From: Pedobacter steynii
GTDB taxonomy: Bacteria; Bacteroidota; Bacteroidia; Sphingobacteriales; Sphingobacteriaceae
Reading direction: 5' to 3'
DNA length: 64,000 nt
Assembly: GCF_900103665.1 (NCBI RefSeq)
Contig: NZ_FNGY01000007.1
Location: 310,001-374,000, forward strand
Of this stretch, positions 45,415-53,550 are shown piece by piece (position 1 is the first letter of the stretch; each line of letters begins with the position of its first letter). The translations under genes were made by a program, and so were the position numbers. Below the pieces are notes generated by a model. The model made no database searches. It saw only the letters and a list, made by a program, of their open reading frames with translations, and was not told where the DNA came from.

Positions 45415-45854
45415 TTTGCTTCTATTGCAGCGATCTTTGCGAGGCGTTTCACATGCCGTTCCTCATTGGAGAACTCCGCTTTCAAAAAAGCAAAAACAAT
45501 GTCTTTAGCCAGCGCTATGCCAATTACCCTTTCCCCGATGCATAAAATATTCACATCGTCGTGCTCCACCGATTGATGTGCCGAATAGGTATCATGACAA
45601 ACACCTGCACGGATCCCTCTGAATTTATTGGCGGCAATACTCACCCCCACTGAACTTCCGCAGATCAGTATCCCCCGCTCTCCCTGTTTATTGATCAGGG
45701 CCTGCGCCACATCAGCAGCGTGATCCGGATAATCACTTGGCAATTCGGTCTGGGTGCCGAGGTCAATAACTTCGTAGCCCTGCTCTTTTAAAGCAGCGAC
45801 GATAATGGTTTTATAGCGGAAGCCCGCATGATCTGAACCTACAATAACTTTCAT
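45408..45854 (-). CDS. rpiB: Ribose-5-phosphate isomerase B
   Basis: This 148-residue RpiB/LacAB protein interconverts ribose-5-P and ribulose-5-P in the pentose-phosphate pathway. Motifs are the N-terminal GSDHAGF (phosphate/substrate site), the ILICGSSVGVSIAANKFRGIRAGVC region with the catalytic Cys 65-like position, and a C-terminal NILCIGERVIG. The GSS(V)G variant replaces the usual GTGIG. It heads a three-gene minus-strand operon with two membrane proteins. Confidence 0.93.
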   Translation of the reverse strand: MKVIVGSDHAGFRYKTIIVAALKEQGYEVIDLGTQTELPSDYPDHAADVAQALINKQGERGILICGSSVGVSIAANKFRGIRAGVCHDTYSAHQSVEHDDVNILCIGERVIGIALAKDIVFAFLKAEFSNEERHVKRLAKIAAIEAKW

Positions 45855-46035
45855 GATGATTTCTATTCTTTATCCTTATTAAGCTTGTTTAAATATTATT
45901 CCTAATGTACAAAATTAGCGCAGCCCCAGTTCATGGATGACAAATTTCATTCCTTTTTCGGGTTGATCTGTAGCGTTTCGCGCTGGTGTCCCGTTTTACC
46001 GTCAGTAACATTCAAAACCCCCAAGCCCCATCAAT

Positions 46036-46746
46036 ATGAAAATTTTTACACAAAACAAGCGCAAAAACCTGTACACATTAGCGGCGGTATCTTTATTTAG
46101 CATAGGAACATTGTTATCATCCTGCTCCACAAAAGAAACACCGGTTCCGGAATCCGCTTCTTTAATGGTCGTAAATACCTCTCCAAGCCCTGCCACTTTC
46201 AATGCATACATTAACGGAGGTAAAATAACCTCCTCAGGCGCTTTAGCTTTCGGCGGCTCCCTTGCCTATTTGAGGCTCAATACCGGAGAAAATACCATCA
46301 AATTTACCACCGCGAGCAGCACGGAAAGCCTGATCACTAAAAAGATCACTTTAGAGAATAAAAAGATCTATTCACTTTTCCTTATTGAGAAAGACGCAAA
46401 GCTGGATTTTCTGGTTATCAATGATGAGGTCGCAGCTGCACCTACGACTAAAGCTTTGATTCGCTTCATTAACCTTTCTCCTGATGCACCGGCATTGGAC
46501 CTGACGATAAAAGATGGCGCTGCACTGATTACAGATAAAACTTATAAAGCCAGTAGCAGTTTCATTGAAATAGAACCTAAGAAATATATTTTCCAGATCA
46601 AAGACAAGACCGCGGCGCCTTTGCAAGCAGAGTTAGCGGAGACAGAAATCAAGGCAGGTGGCGTTTATACGTTGCTAAGCATCGGCCTGGTGAATCCTAC
46701 CGGATTAGATCCTAAAATTACCGCAAAGCTGATTGCCAACAAATGA
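46036..46746 (+). CDS. DUF4397-domain lipoprotein
   Basis: This 236-residue lipoprotein has its lipobox at LSSC (Cys 30). Two DUF4397-type beta-sandwich units are visible: SLMVVNTSPSPATFNAYINGGKIT at about 42-65 and ALIRFINLSPDAPALDLTIKDGA at about 138-160. The domain is common in envelope proteins of Bacteroidota; the role is unknown. It is monocistronic and has a terminator. Confidence 0.85.
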   Translation: MKIFTQNKRKNLYTLAAVSLFSIGTLLSSCSTKETPVPESASLMVVNTSPSPATFNAYINGGKITSSGALAFGGSLAYLRLNTGENTIKFTTASSTESLITKKITLENKKIYSLFLIEKDAKLDFLVINDEVAAAPTTKALIRFINLSPDAPALDLTIKDGAALITDKTYKASSSFIEIEPKKYIFQIKDKTAAPLQAELAETEIKAGGVYTLLSIGLVNPTGLDPKITAKLIANK

Positions 46747-46760
46747 GCATTAGCGAATAA

Positions 46761-46795
46761 AAAACGGGCCTTCCATTTTAATGGAGGCCCGTTTT
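46761..46795. terminator. Bidirectional terminator
   Basis: AAAACGGGCCTTCCAT pairs with ATGGAGGCCCGTTTT, with a single bulged base and a short loop, between convergent genes. Confidence 0.8.
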
Positions 46796-46814
46796 AGGTT
46801 TATGTGTGTGCGTG

Positions 46815-47324
46815 TTAATCTCTGCCTTTTCCACGGCCTTTATCATGACCGTTGTTGTGCTTGTCTTTTCCTTTATTGTCTTTACCGTAGTATTTTTTTG
46901 CTTGTCCGGGAGGTATTCCATGAGGATGCCCCTTTACCACATAATACCTGGAATCATTACTGTATTTGATCACCTTTTGTGTGCGGACTTTTTTGTACTT
47001 GGCATACCTTACCCGATCCGAATTAAAGTTATCATAGGAATTGACGACCACTTTATAACCGTTATACAAGTTATAACTGCGATATCTTGAAGGCAATGAC
47101 GCCGAAAAGATCCATCGTCCATTGTCCATGTAAATAAATTGCTGTCTGGGCACGGAATAATAGCTTTCAATATCAGGCAGATAATAATAATCTACATGAT
47201 CGTAGCCTACCGGCCCCCATAAAGGCTGTGAACCAATATTTACGTTAACGCTGATTTGTGCTGCTGCAGGCCGTGAAATCATTCCGATTATCCCCAACAG
47301 ACCTATTACGATTAATTTTTTCAT
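46815..47324 (-). CDS. Secreted paralogue A with Lys/Gly/Asp/His-rich tail
   Basis: This 169-residue protein has a signal peptide (about 1-22, PAAAQ). The core (about 23-135) contains VNIGSQPLWGPVGYDHVDYYYLPDIESYY, then RWIFSASLPSRYRSYNLYNGYKVV, and ends in RYYVVKGHPHG. The tail (about 136-169) is basic and low complexity. It shares most of its core with the gene at 47367, 42 bp upstream on the same strand, so it is a tandem duplication. Function unknown. Confidence 0.78.
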   Translation of the reverse strand: MKKLIVIGLLGIIGMISRPAAAQISVNVNIGSQPLWGPVGYDHVDYYYLPDIESYYSVPRQQFIYMDNGRWIFSASLPSRYRSYNLYNGYKVVVNSYDNFNSDRVRYAKYKKVRTQKVIKYSNDSRYYVVKGHPHGIPPGQAKKYYGKDNKGKDKHNNGHDKGRGKGRD

Positions 47325-47366
47325 GGTTGATTTTTTTTATACTTAAATATACCCAATAATTAGCGG

Positions 47367-47966
47367 TTAATCTCTACCCCTACCGTGGCCTCTGCCATGA
47401 TCTCTGTCACCGCCTCTGCCATGGTCTCTGTCGCCACGTCCATGACCTCTATCATCATCTCTGTCTCTTCCATGACCTCTGTCGTCATCTCTATCGCGTC
47501 CTCTCCAGTTTCCATTTCCCCTGTCATCTCTGTCTCTTCCATAAGATCCTCCATGCGGATGCCCTTTAACTACATAATACCTGGAATCACGGCTATATCT
47601 GATCACCTGCTGACTTCTTACATTTCTATACCTTGAATAACTAATCCGGTCGCGATCGAAATTACGGTAAGGATCTCTGGAATTTACCACCACTTTATAC
47701 CCGTTATAAAGGTCATACCCCCTATACCTTGAAGGTAGGGAAGAAGAATAAATCCACCTGCTATTGTCCAGATAAATGAACTGACGTCTGGGTACATTAT
47801 AATAGCATTCGATATCAGGCAAATAATAATTGTCTACATAATCGTATCCTACCGGTCCCCATAAAGGCTGCGAGCCAATATTTAAGCTGATGCTAACTTG
47901 TGCTGCGGCACGGTATGGCATCCATCCTATTACACCGAGCAGTCCTAATACTATTAACTTTTTCAT
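47367..47966 (-). CDS. Secreted paralogue B with Arg/Asp/Gly/His repeat tail
   Basis: This protein has 199 residues from the ATG at 47966 (MKKLIVLGLLG); the frame runs on to 48008. The signal peptide ends near RAAAQ. The core repeats that of paralogue A (NIGSQPLWGPVGYDYVDNYYLPDIE, then RQFIYLDNSRWIYSSSLPSRYRGYDLYNGYKVV, HPHGG). The last 57 residues are repeats of D-R-D-D-R-G-H-G-R type, at roughly 10 residues per unit. It is divergent from the 48204 gene and its two-component system; their shared upstream region holds a paired ATGAAAW operator. Confidence 0.78.
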   Translation of the reverse strand: MKKLIVLGLLGVIGWMPYRAAAQVSISLNIGSQPLWGPVGYDYVDNYYLPDIECYYNVPRRQFIYLDNSRWIYSSSLPSRYRGYDLYNGYKVVVNSRDPYRNFDRDRISYSRYRNVRSQQVIRYSRDSRYYVVKGHPHGGSYGRDRDDRGNGNWRGRDRDDDRGHGRDRDDDRGHGRGDRDHGRGGDRDHGRGHGRGRD

Positions 47967-48018
47967 AACCCTGTTATTTAATGTTTCATTTGTGTGTTGT
48001 TGAATCAAATCTCCATAC

Positions 48019-48103
48019 CGAAGATGAAATCAACATGAAATTTTGGAATTATTTAATTTAATTTTCTTTTTCATCTTAATTTCATGTTCAGCCCTCATCT
48101 TCG
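48019..48103. promoter_or_regulatory. Paired 11-bp direct-repeat operator (OmpR/PhoB-type)
   Basis: On the plus strand ATGAAAT occurs at 48024-48030 and 48035-48041, 11 bp apart. On the minus strand ATGAAAT (48079-48085) and ATGAAAA (48068-48074) are also 11 bp apart. The two pairs face each other around an AT-rich core and are flanked by CGAAGATGA (48019-48027) and TCATCTTCG (48095-48103). This layout matches binding by an OmpR-family regulator, such as the one at 48492. Confidence 0.6.
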
Positions 48104-48166
48104 TATCATTCAATTAGAGTGGCGCAGATAATAAAACACACAAATGTTTTAAGTGAGGGAGCGTTA

Positions 48167-48188
48167 GTTTGCCTCGGAAGAGGCAAAC
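48167..48188. promoter_or_regulatory. Inverted repeat before the small secreted gene
   Basis: GTTTGCCTC and GAGGCAAAC form a perfect 9-bp stem with a GGAA loop, followed by TTTCC. It lies 16 bp before the start at 48204 and could be a leader hairpin or an operator. Confidence 0.45.
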
Positions 48189-48203
48189 TTTCCATATATT
48201 TAC

Positions 48204-48482
48204 ATGATGAGCAATACTATTTTCTTCCGTTCATTTATCGCAGCCATACTTTTCATCTGGCTTCCCCCTGGCACATTTGCCAGAGACACGACCACTACAT
48301 CCCTGATTTCCAATCACAATTTATACCAGGACAAAAGGGATAAAAAACAGGAACGTGGCAAAGAAAATAAGAAACCTGATGTGAAAGAAGTACCTCAATC
48401 CAGACGACAGGAGAAACCAGGAGAGGTAAAACCTGAGAAAAGAGAAGCACCATCAAAAGAAAATAAACGAAGAAACGATTAA
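48204..48482 (+). CDS. Small secreted Lys/Glu/Arg-rich protein upstream of a two-component system
   Basis: This 92-residue protein has a signal peptide (about 1-26, TFAR). The mature part is very hydrophilic, rich in K, E, R, P and D, without Cys or visible fold (intrinsically disordered). It ends 9 bp before the response regulator gene, so it is probably the first gene of the operon and under the same operator. It may be a regulated periplasmic accessory or stress protein; no family is recognised. Confidence 0.65.
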   Translation: MMSNTIFFRSFIAAILFIWLPPGTFARDTTTTSLISNHNLYQDKRDKKQERGKENKKPDVKEVPQSRRQEKPGEVKPEKREAPSKENKRRND

Positions 48483-48491
48483 GCCAGCGGT

Positions 48492-49166
48492 ATGAAAGTT
48501 CTGATTGTTGAAGATGAAAAAACCCTGGCCTATGAAATGGAAGATTTCCTGAAAAAGGCCTTCTATATCTGTGACCTTGCCCATAACATTAAAGACGGTC
48601 TGGAAAAGATAGAACTGAACAGCTATGATTTCATTCTGCTTGATCTCGGATTGCCTGATGGGGATGGGCTCAGCTTGCTTCCCAAAGCAAAAAAATACAA
48701 TCCGGATGCCGCCTATATTATCCTTACCGCCCGGGGAAACCTGGAAGACCGCATTGCAGGGCTCGATTTGGGTGCAGATGATTACCTGCCCAAACCCTTT
48801 TCTCTATTAGAACTTCAATCCAGAATGCAGGCCATTGCCCGCCGTAAGTTCAATGTCAAAGAAGAATTATTAGTCCTTGGCGATTTCAACGTAGACCTTC
48901 AGAAAAGATTAATCCTTTTTCAGGACAATCAGATTGAATTGTCAAGAAAAGAGTTCGATTTGCTGAGTTACCTTTTCCTCCACAATAACCGGGTATTGAC
49001 GAGAATGCAACTCAGTGAACACATCTGGGGAACTTTTGCAGATGACGACTACGATTCCAATTATATTGATGCACACATTAAGAACATCAGAAAGAAATTA
49101 AATGTATGGGCGCCAACAGACTTCCTGGAGACTGTACGGGGTGTTGGCTACAGAATAAAGAAGTAA
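48492..49166 (+). CDS. OmpR-family response regulator
   Basis: This 224-residue protein has a receiver domain (1-118; acidic pocket E7/D8, phospho-acceptor Asp 51 in LLDLGLPDGDG, Lys in DYLPKPF) and a winged-helix DNA-binding domain (about 125-222, ELSRKEFDLLSYLFLHNNRVLTR, then NYIDAHIKNIRKKL). It is followed without gap by its kinase (stop TAA then ATG). The ATGAAAW repeats upstream are the obvious target. Confidence 0.94.
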   Translation: MKVLIVEDEKTLAYEMEDFLKKAFYICDLAHNIKDGLEKIELNSYDFILLDLGLPDGDGLSLLPKAKKYNPDAAYIILTARGNLEDRIAGLDLGADDYLPKPFSLLELQSRMQAIARRKFNVKEELLVLGDFNVDLQKRLILFQDNQIELSRKEFDLLSYLFLHNNRVLTRMQLSEHIWGTFADDDYDSNYIDAHIKNIRKKLNVWAPTDFLETVRGVGYRIKK

Positions 49167-50486
49167 ATGAAATTATCATCGAAATTAATCCTGTTCATCA
49201 CCAGCTCCAAACTGGCAGTGGTGTTACTCTTTATCGTATCTCTTCCTTTTCTGGTTGACAGCATTGTTTCCGAGTATACCAATTATTCCCTGCGCCGCCA
49301 ACAGGCAAAAGTGATCAATGTGGTCCATAAAAATGGAATCGATCATTATCTGCAGGGCGATGACAGCTATGGCAGCTATACCATGCTTAAAGAAGAATAT
49401 ATTGCGCTGGAGCCTGCCGCAGCGAAAACCCTGATTGACACCATAAAAACAGCACAGCGGATCGTAGAAAGGGATACCCTCAGTTACCGGATCCTGATGC
49501 ATACCTTTAGCTTCGAAAATAAAAATTACCTGCTGGAGATTGGAAAAACAACCGCCAGCATCAACCAATATAACAAGCCCCTGCAAAGGATCGCTTTATA
49601 TGTACTCATGGGCCTCATCGCCCTGACGCTGCTTTTCGACCTTATCTTTACCCGTGTACTCATCAGGCCTTTGGGCAAAATCATTAAAAGTAAACTGATC
49701 AACAGAAAATTTCCTTTTAAAGATTACTCCCCGCCTGTCCCCACTTCTACGCAGGACTTCAAATACCTCGATGAATCTTTAATCCTGTTAATGGACCAGA
49801 TCAATGAAGCTTTTGAAAAAGAACGTGAATTTACGGCGAATGCTTCCCATGAACTCATGACGCCCATCAGCATCCTCCAGAATAAGATGGAAAACCTTTT
49901 GGGAGATGAGCAGCTTCCGGAAAGTGTCGTGCTGCGCATTGTAGAAATGATGAAAACGCTCAGCAGGCTGAAGAAAATCTCCAACTCCCTGTTGCTGATC
50001 TCCAGAATTGAGAATCAACAGTTCGTGAAATCTGCCAGTATACAACCTTCCAAAATCATCCATGAAGTGATGGAAGAGATCAGTCATAGGTTAACAGAGA
50101 AGGAGCTGAAAATCAGCATCAGCTTAAAAGAAGACCGCCTGCTTAAAAATGTAAACCAGGATCTTTTGTTTCAACTGTTCTATAACCTGATCAATAACGC
50201 CATCAAGTACAATGTAAATCAGGGCAGTATCCTGATTACAGATGAATTCCGGGAAGGAAAAAACTATACGATCACCATTCAGGATACGGGTATTGGCATT
50301 GCAGCCGAAGATCTTGATTTCATCTTTGACCGGTTCAGAAAGGCCAACCTGACAGAAAATGTGGGTTATGGACTTGGATTGTCCATCGTAAAAAGTATTA
50401 CCTTATACCACGGGATTGAAATTCTGGTAAAATCTAAAGTTGATGAAGGCACAACCTTCAGTCTGATCTTCCCTCCTTCGTCCTAA
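49167..50486 (+). CDS. Sensor histidine kinase
   Basis: This 439-residue inner-membrane kinase has TM1 (about 8-30), a periplasmic sensor domain (about 31-142), TM2 (about 143-162), a DHp domain with His 228 in TANASHELMTP and a GHKL catalytic domain (N-box, DTGIGIAAEDLDFIFDRFRK, GYGLGLSIVK). It starts directly after the response regulator stop and forms one transcript with it. The signal is unknown; the periplasmic domain is short. Confidence 0.93.
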   Translation: MKLSSKLILFITSSKLAVVLLFIVSLPFLVDSIVSEYTNYSLRRQQAKVINVVHKNGIDHYLQGDDSYGSYTMLKEEYIALEPAAAKTLIDTIKTAQRIVERDTLSYRILMHTFSFENKNYLLEIGKTTASINQYNKPLQRIALYVLMGLIALTLLFDLIFTRVLIRPLGKIIKSKLINRKFPFKDYSPPVPTSTQDFKYLDESLILLMDQINEAFEKEREFTANASHELMTPISILQNKMENLLGDEQLPESVVLRIVEMMKTLSRLKKISNSLLLISRIENQQFVKSASIQPSKIIHEVMEEISHRLTEKELKISISLKEDRLLKNVNQDLLFQLFYNLINNAIKYNVNQGSILITDEFREGKNYTITIQDTGIGIAAEDLDFIFDRFRKANLTENVGYGLGLSIVKSITLYHGIEILVKSKVDEGTTFSLIFPPSS

Positions 50487-50646
50487 AAAAGCACAGTTGT
50501 ATTTCCGGATACCGGTCCTTGCTGATATTTCTTTTCCAGTTTTTCTGGTCCTGCCTTTTCCTGGAATTAAAAATCAAAATCAATAAACCTATATCATCTA
50601 TCAAAAAAAACCTCCTCTAAAAGCCGGTAAACAGATATCCTGAAGT

Positions 50647-50686
50647 AAACTACAAAAATAGTTTGCAAACTATAAAAATAGTAGTA
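50647..50686. promoter_or_regulatory. Tandem BlaI-type operator
   Basis: Two 20-bp units (50647-50666, 50667-50686) share AAACTA(C/T)AAAAATAGT. Each contains an ACTA...TAGT dyad, and a 16-bp palindrome (ATAGTTTGCAAACTAT, 50658-50673) bridges them. The operator overlaps the promoter of the BlaI gene. Confidence 0.65.
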
Positions 50687-50692
50687 TCTTTA
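50662..50692 (+). promoter_or_regulatory. Consensus promoter of the BlaI-M56 operon
   Basis: TTTG (50662-50665) is followed after 19 bp by TATCTTTA (50685-50692), matching TTTG-N19-TAnnTTTG in 11 of 12 defined positions or nearly so. It is covered by the tandem operator, fitting autorepression. Confidence 0.65.
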
Positions 50693-50719
50693 ATTAACGT
50701 TAGATATTAAGTGCAAAAA

Positions 50720-51088
50720 ATGAGAGAACTTACAAAAGCAGAAGAACAGGTGATGTTGATTTTATGGGAAATAAAAGAAGGGTTGACAAAGGATGTCATT
50801 GAAAAGATGGCTCCTCCAAAACCTGCCTATAATACCGTCTCCACCGTAATCCGTGTCCTGGAAGGAAAGGGATTTATTGACCATAAAGCAGTTGGAAATA
50901 CACACATTTATTTCCCGCTGATTACGGAAGCTCAATACAAACACTTTGCTTTTGACAAGGTCATGAACAATTACTTTGAAAACTCTTACCAGAGCCTGGT
51001 GTCCTTTTTGGTCAAAGAGAAAAACATGGACCTCGAGGAACTGGACGAATTGATTCAACTGGCGGAAAAACTTAAAAACAAGAAATGA
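50720..51088 (+). CDS. BlaI/MecI/CopY-family repressor
   Basis: This protein has 122 residues from the ATG at 50720; a GTG at 50711 is an alternative. It is a winged-helix repressor: LTKAEEQVMLILWEI, the recognition region AYNTVSTVIRVLEGKGFIDHK, then a C-terminal dimerisation helix (about 75-122) that holds the usual cleavage/dimer region. It stops on the M56 gene start (ATGA overlap). It probably represses its own operon through the tandem operator, and is inactivated by the M56 partner. Confidence 0.92.
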   Translation: MRELTKAEEQVMLILWEIKEGLTKDVIEKMAPPKPAYNTVSTVIRVLEGKGFIDHKAVGNTHIYFPLITEAQYKHFAFDKVMNNYFENSYQSLVSFLVKEKNMDLEELDELIQLAEKLKNKK

Positions 51089-52491
51089 TGAATTGGTTAT
51101 ATTATCTGCTGGAAGCTAATTTATACCTGGCCTTATTTTATGGCTGTTATCATTTGCTATTCCACAAAGAAACGTTTTACAGCATAAACCGGTATTTTCT
51201 GATCGGTGCGACCCTGCTGGCCTTCGCTTTACCCCTACTGCAAATTGGCTACCTGAATCGCTTTTTTCAACCTGAATATGATTCCCTGCCAACCGGGGCA
51301 ATCAACTCCATTGCAGATGAGGGCAGCGATCTGATTAAACTTGGCATCAGTAGTCTCTACTGGCTTGTTGCGATATTTTTCTCTTTAAAATTACTGAGAG
51401 ACCTCTACCAGATTATTGCGCTTTCCAGAACAACAAAAAGACATCACGATGGCCAGGTCATTCACATTGAGCTGGAGAAAGGCAAATCTGCATTCTCTTT
51501 TTTTAACCTCTTGTTTATCCCCGCAAATGTAGCCGGCAAAGAAACCATTCTAAAACATGAAATGGTGCATATCCGCCAAAGACATAGCCTGGACATCTTA
51601 TTTTTTGAAATTATTCAAATTCTGAACTGGTTTAATCCGGTGAGTTACCTGATCAAGAAAGACATCAAACTCTTACATGAATATATTGCCGATGAACTGA
51701 CCACAAATGAAGAGATCCAAAAGCACGATTATGCACTTTTTCTGATCCGGAATTCCTTTGGTGCAGAAACGAAACAACTGAGCAATCAAATTTTCAATCC
51801 ATCCATACTTAAACAGAGAATCAACATGTTAAACAAAGAAAAATCAACAGGGCGAGCGAGGTTCAAGCTGTTGCTGACACTACCACTCGTTGGGGGAATG
51901 CTTTGCACATCCACAATGGCATTTACTAAAGATTATGCGTTACTGGATTTTTATCCGAACACGATCAGCAGTATTAATTCCAAGGACAATAGTCAGGACA
52001 CCATTAAAAAAAAGCCGGCAAAAAAGAGCCAGCTCAGCCCGGCGGAAATACGGGAAAATAACACTAAATTTCCTCCTCCAATAGTAAAACCTGACCGCCC
52101 GGCTCCCAGAGCAAAACATACAAGTAAGGTCAAATTTCCTCCTCCGATAGTAAAACCCGACCGTCCGCTTTCACCAGTAAAGCAGTCAAAGGCAGTACCA
52201 CCACCGCCGCCGGTTGATCCCAAAGTTGTACCAGTTGGTTCAGCCCCCCCACCGCCGCCAGTTGAACCTGCGAATGCTGTAGACGGCCCACCGCCGCCAC
52301 CACCACTTGAACCAGATACAAAGCTCCGTTCTATAGAGCTAAAGGGGAAGATCAAGGGGAAGCTTGTTACAAAAATAACGTCGGGAGAAATTAAACCAAT
52401 TGAAGTCAGAAGACTGAAAGGCATAAACACTCAAAAGAAAGCAACTACGAATTTAGAAACAAAAAATACAGTAAACCCTTCTAAACCATAA
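51085..52491 (+). CDS. M56-family membrane metallopeptidase (BlaR1-like) with proline-rich tail
   Basis: This 468-residue protein has four predicted helices (about 3-24, 36-56, 85-105 and 262-283). The zinc motif HEMVH (158-162) and HEYIADE (198-204) place the catalytic site on the cytoplasmic side. Unlike BlaR1 it has no C-terminal penicillin-binding sensor. Instead the periplasmic tail (about 300-468) is Pro/Lys-rich: a 22-residue unit beginning KFPPPIVKPDRP occurs twice, followed by PPPPPVDP-type blocks reminiscent of the TonB linker. It may sense cell-wall stress by other means. Confidence 0.88.
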   Translation: MMNWLYYLLEANLYLALFYGCYHLLFHKETFYSINRYFLIGATLLAFALPLLQIGYLNRFFQPEYDSLPTGAINSIADEGSDLIKLGISSLYWLVAIFFSLKLLRDLYQIIALSRTTKRHHDGQVIHIELEKGKSAFSFFNLLFIPANVAGKETILKHEMVHIRQRHSLDILFFEIIQILNWFNPVSYLIKKDIKLLHEYIADELTTNEEIQKHDYALFLIRNSFGAETKQLSNQIFNPSILKQRINMLNKEKSTGRARFKLLLTLPLVGGMLCTSTMAFTKDYALLDFYPNTISSINSKDNSQDTIKKKPAKKSQLSPAEIRENNTKFPPPIVKPDRPAPRAKHTSKVKFPPPIVKPDRPLSPVKQSKAVPPPPPVDPKVVPVGSAPPPPPVEPANAVDGPPPPPPLEPDTKLRSIELKGKIKGKLVTKITSGEIKPIEVRRLKGINTQKKATTNLETKNTVNPSKP

Positions 52492-52537
52492 ACACCAATA
52501 CGTCATCATGAATATTTTCAAGATGACGTATTGGTGT
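52492..52537. terminator. Bidirectional terminator hairpin
   Basis: A perfect 16-bp stem (52492-52507 with 52522-52537; arm begins ACACCAATACG) closes a 14-nt loop between convergent genes. There is no strong T-run after it. Confidence 0.7.
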
Positions 52538-52557
52538 AATTGGAATTTTGCTGCTCC

Positions 52558-53010
52558 TTAAATATCTATTCTTAAAAAATCACCGGTCTTACTAAATTTC
52601 AATTCCATTCCGGTCGACAACTGAACTTCCTGATCATTCAGATCCAATTCCCATTCTGTAATAAATTCCGCTGGATAATTCGCCTTTACATACGCTAATA
52701 CTTTTACAGGAATTACACTATCAGGCAACTGCTTCAAGCTTTTGATACTTTCCACCTCTCCCTTTGTATTGAATTCCAGTTTCACGCCATTGTTAAGGAT
52801 CACTTCATATTCATGGCTCATTCCTTCTTTATCCTTGATCACCTGAGCAATCGAAGCGCCATTAAAATGTGTATTCACATAGGCCTTGGCTTCTGCAGAA
52901 AGCGCTGTTTCCGGAATCACGACATCATCATCTTTATCACAGCTGGACAAGGTTACCGTAAGGGCCAACGCAAGGCTCAGGGTGGTTAATGTTCTTTTAA
53001 ATGTGTTCAT
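52558..53010 (-). CDS. PepSY-like lipoprotein
   Basis: This 150-residue lipoprotein has its lipobox at LSSC (Cys 24), followed by Asp-rich residues. The mature part contains two PepSY-like (DUF2874) units: AKAYVNTHFNGASIAQVIKDKEG with a beta strand pair VKLEFNTKGEVES, and VLAYVKANYPAEFITEWELDL with LKFSKTGDFLRIDI. PepSY domains often restrain proteases or signalling proteins in the envelope. It is 21 bp downstream of a second PepSY-like gene and downstream of a two-component system. Confidence 0.82.
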   Translation of the reverse strand: MNTFKRTLTTLSLALALTVTLSSCDKDDDVVIPETALSAEAKAYVNTHFNGASIAQVIKDKEGMSHEYEVILNNGVKLEFNTKGEVESIKSLKQLPDSVIPVKVLAYVKANYPAEFITEWELDLNDQEVQLSTGMELKFSKTGDFLRIDI

Positions 53011-53031
53011 ATTATTGTTGTTTTGGGGGGA

Positions 53032-53466
53032 TTATAAAATTCTGTTGCTGATTTTTCCTTGTGCATCAAAAACTACTTTTTTCTCTTCAGAAAGAGTTTT
53101 CAATTCCACCTTGTAAAAAAATTGTTTTTCTTCTTCGTACTTATCTACGTCGTCAATTCTAAATCCTTTGAAATTCTTTTTGATGCTGTTGGCAACTACC
53201 GAAGGCAATTCCCGGCTACGAAGCTCTTTTTTATATTTTACGATTGCTCCTTTATGATTTAACCACACTTCATGGTCTCTTCTGCCGATATCGAAATCTG
53301 CATTGAACAAATCTCCTTTTTTCTCCCAGTCTACTTTCACTGCTTGTGGAAATGCTTTGCTAAAAGAATTAAGTACTACGGAAGGCACTTCTTTTACAGG
53401 AATGTCCTGTGCATAAGTAAGGCCCGAAAAAAGCAGACCGGCTGCTAATATAATGCTCTGTTTCAT
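53032..53466 (-). CDS. PepSY-like periplasmic protein
   Basis: This protein has 144 residues from the ATG at 53466 (MKQSIILAAG); the frame extends to 53490. The signal peptide ends near TYAQ. Two PepSY-like units are visible: VVLNSFSKAFPQAVKVDWEKKGDLFNADFD and VVANSIKKNFKGFRIDDVDKYEEEKQFFYKVEL with KKVVFDAQGKI. It precedes the PepSY-like lipoprotein on the same strand. The two are probably exported accessory proteins under the neighbouring two-component system (53551-55490), as in many Bacteroidota. Confidence 0.82.
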   Translation of the reverse strand: MKQSIILAAGLLFSGLTYAQDIPVKEVPSVVLNSFSKAFPQAVKVDWEKKGDLFNADFDIGRRDHEVWLNHKGAIVKYKKELRSRELPSVVANSIKKNFKGFRIDDVDKYEEEKQFFYKVELKTLSEEKKVVFDAQGKISNRIL

Positions 53467-53550
53467 GGTCATGTTTTTTATATACCACAAAGAAAGAGGT
53501 CAAATCTGAAAAGAAACTGGAAAGGAATACCCGAATGAATAAAAAACCAG

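Noticed and set aside
47360..47554. Minus-strand low-complexity frame rich in Met, Glu and Thr
   Set aside because: It is an alternative frame of the Arg/Asp repeat tail of paralogue B.
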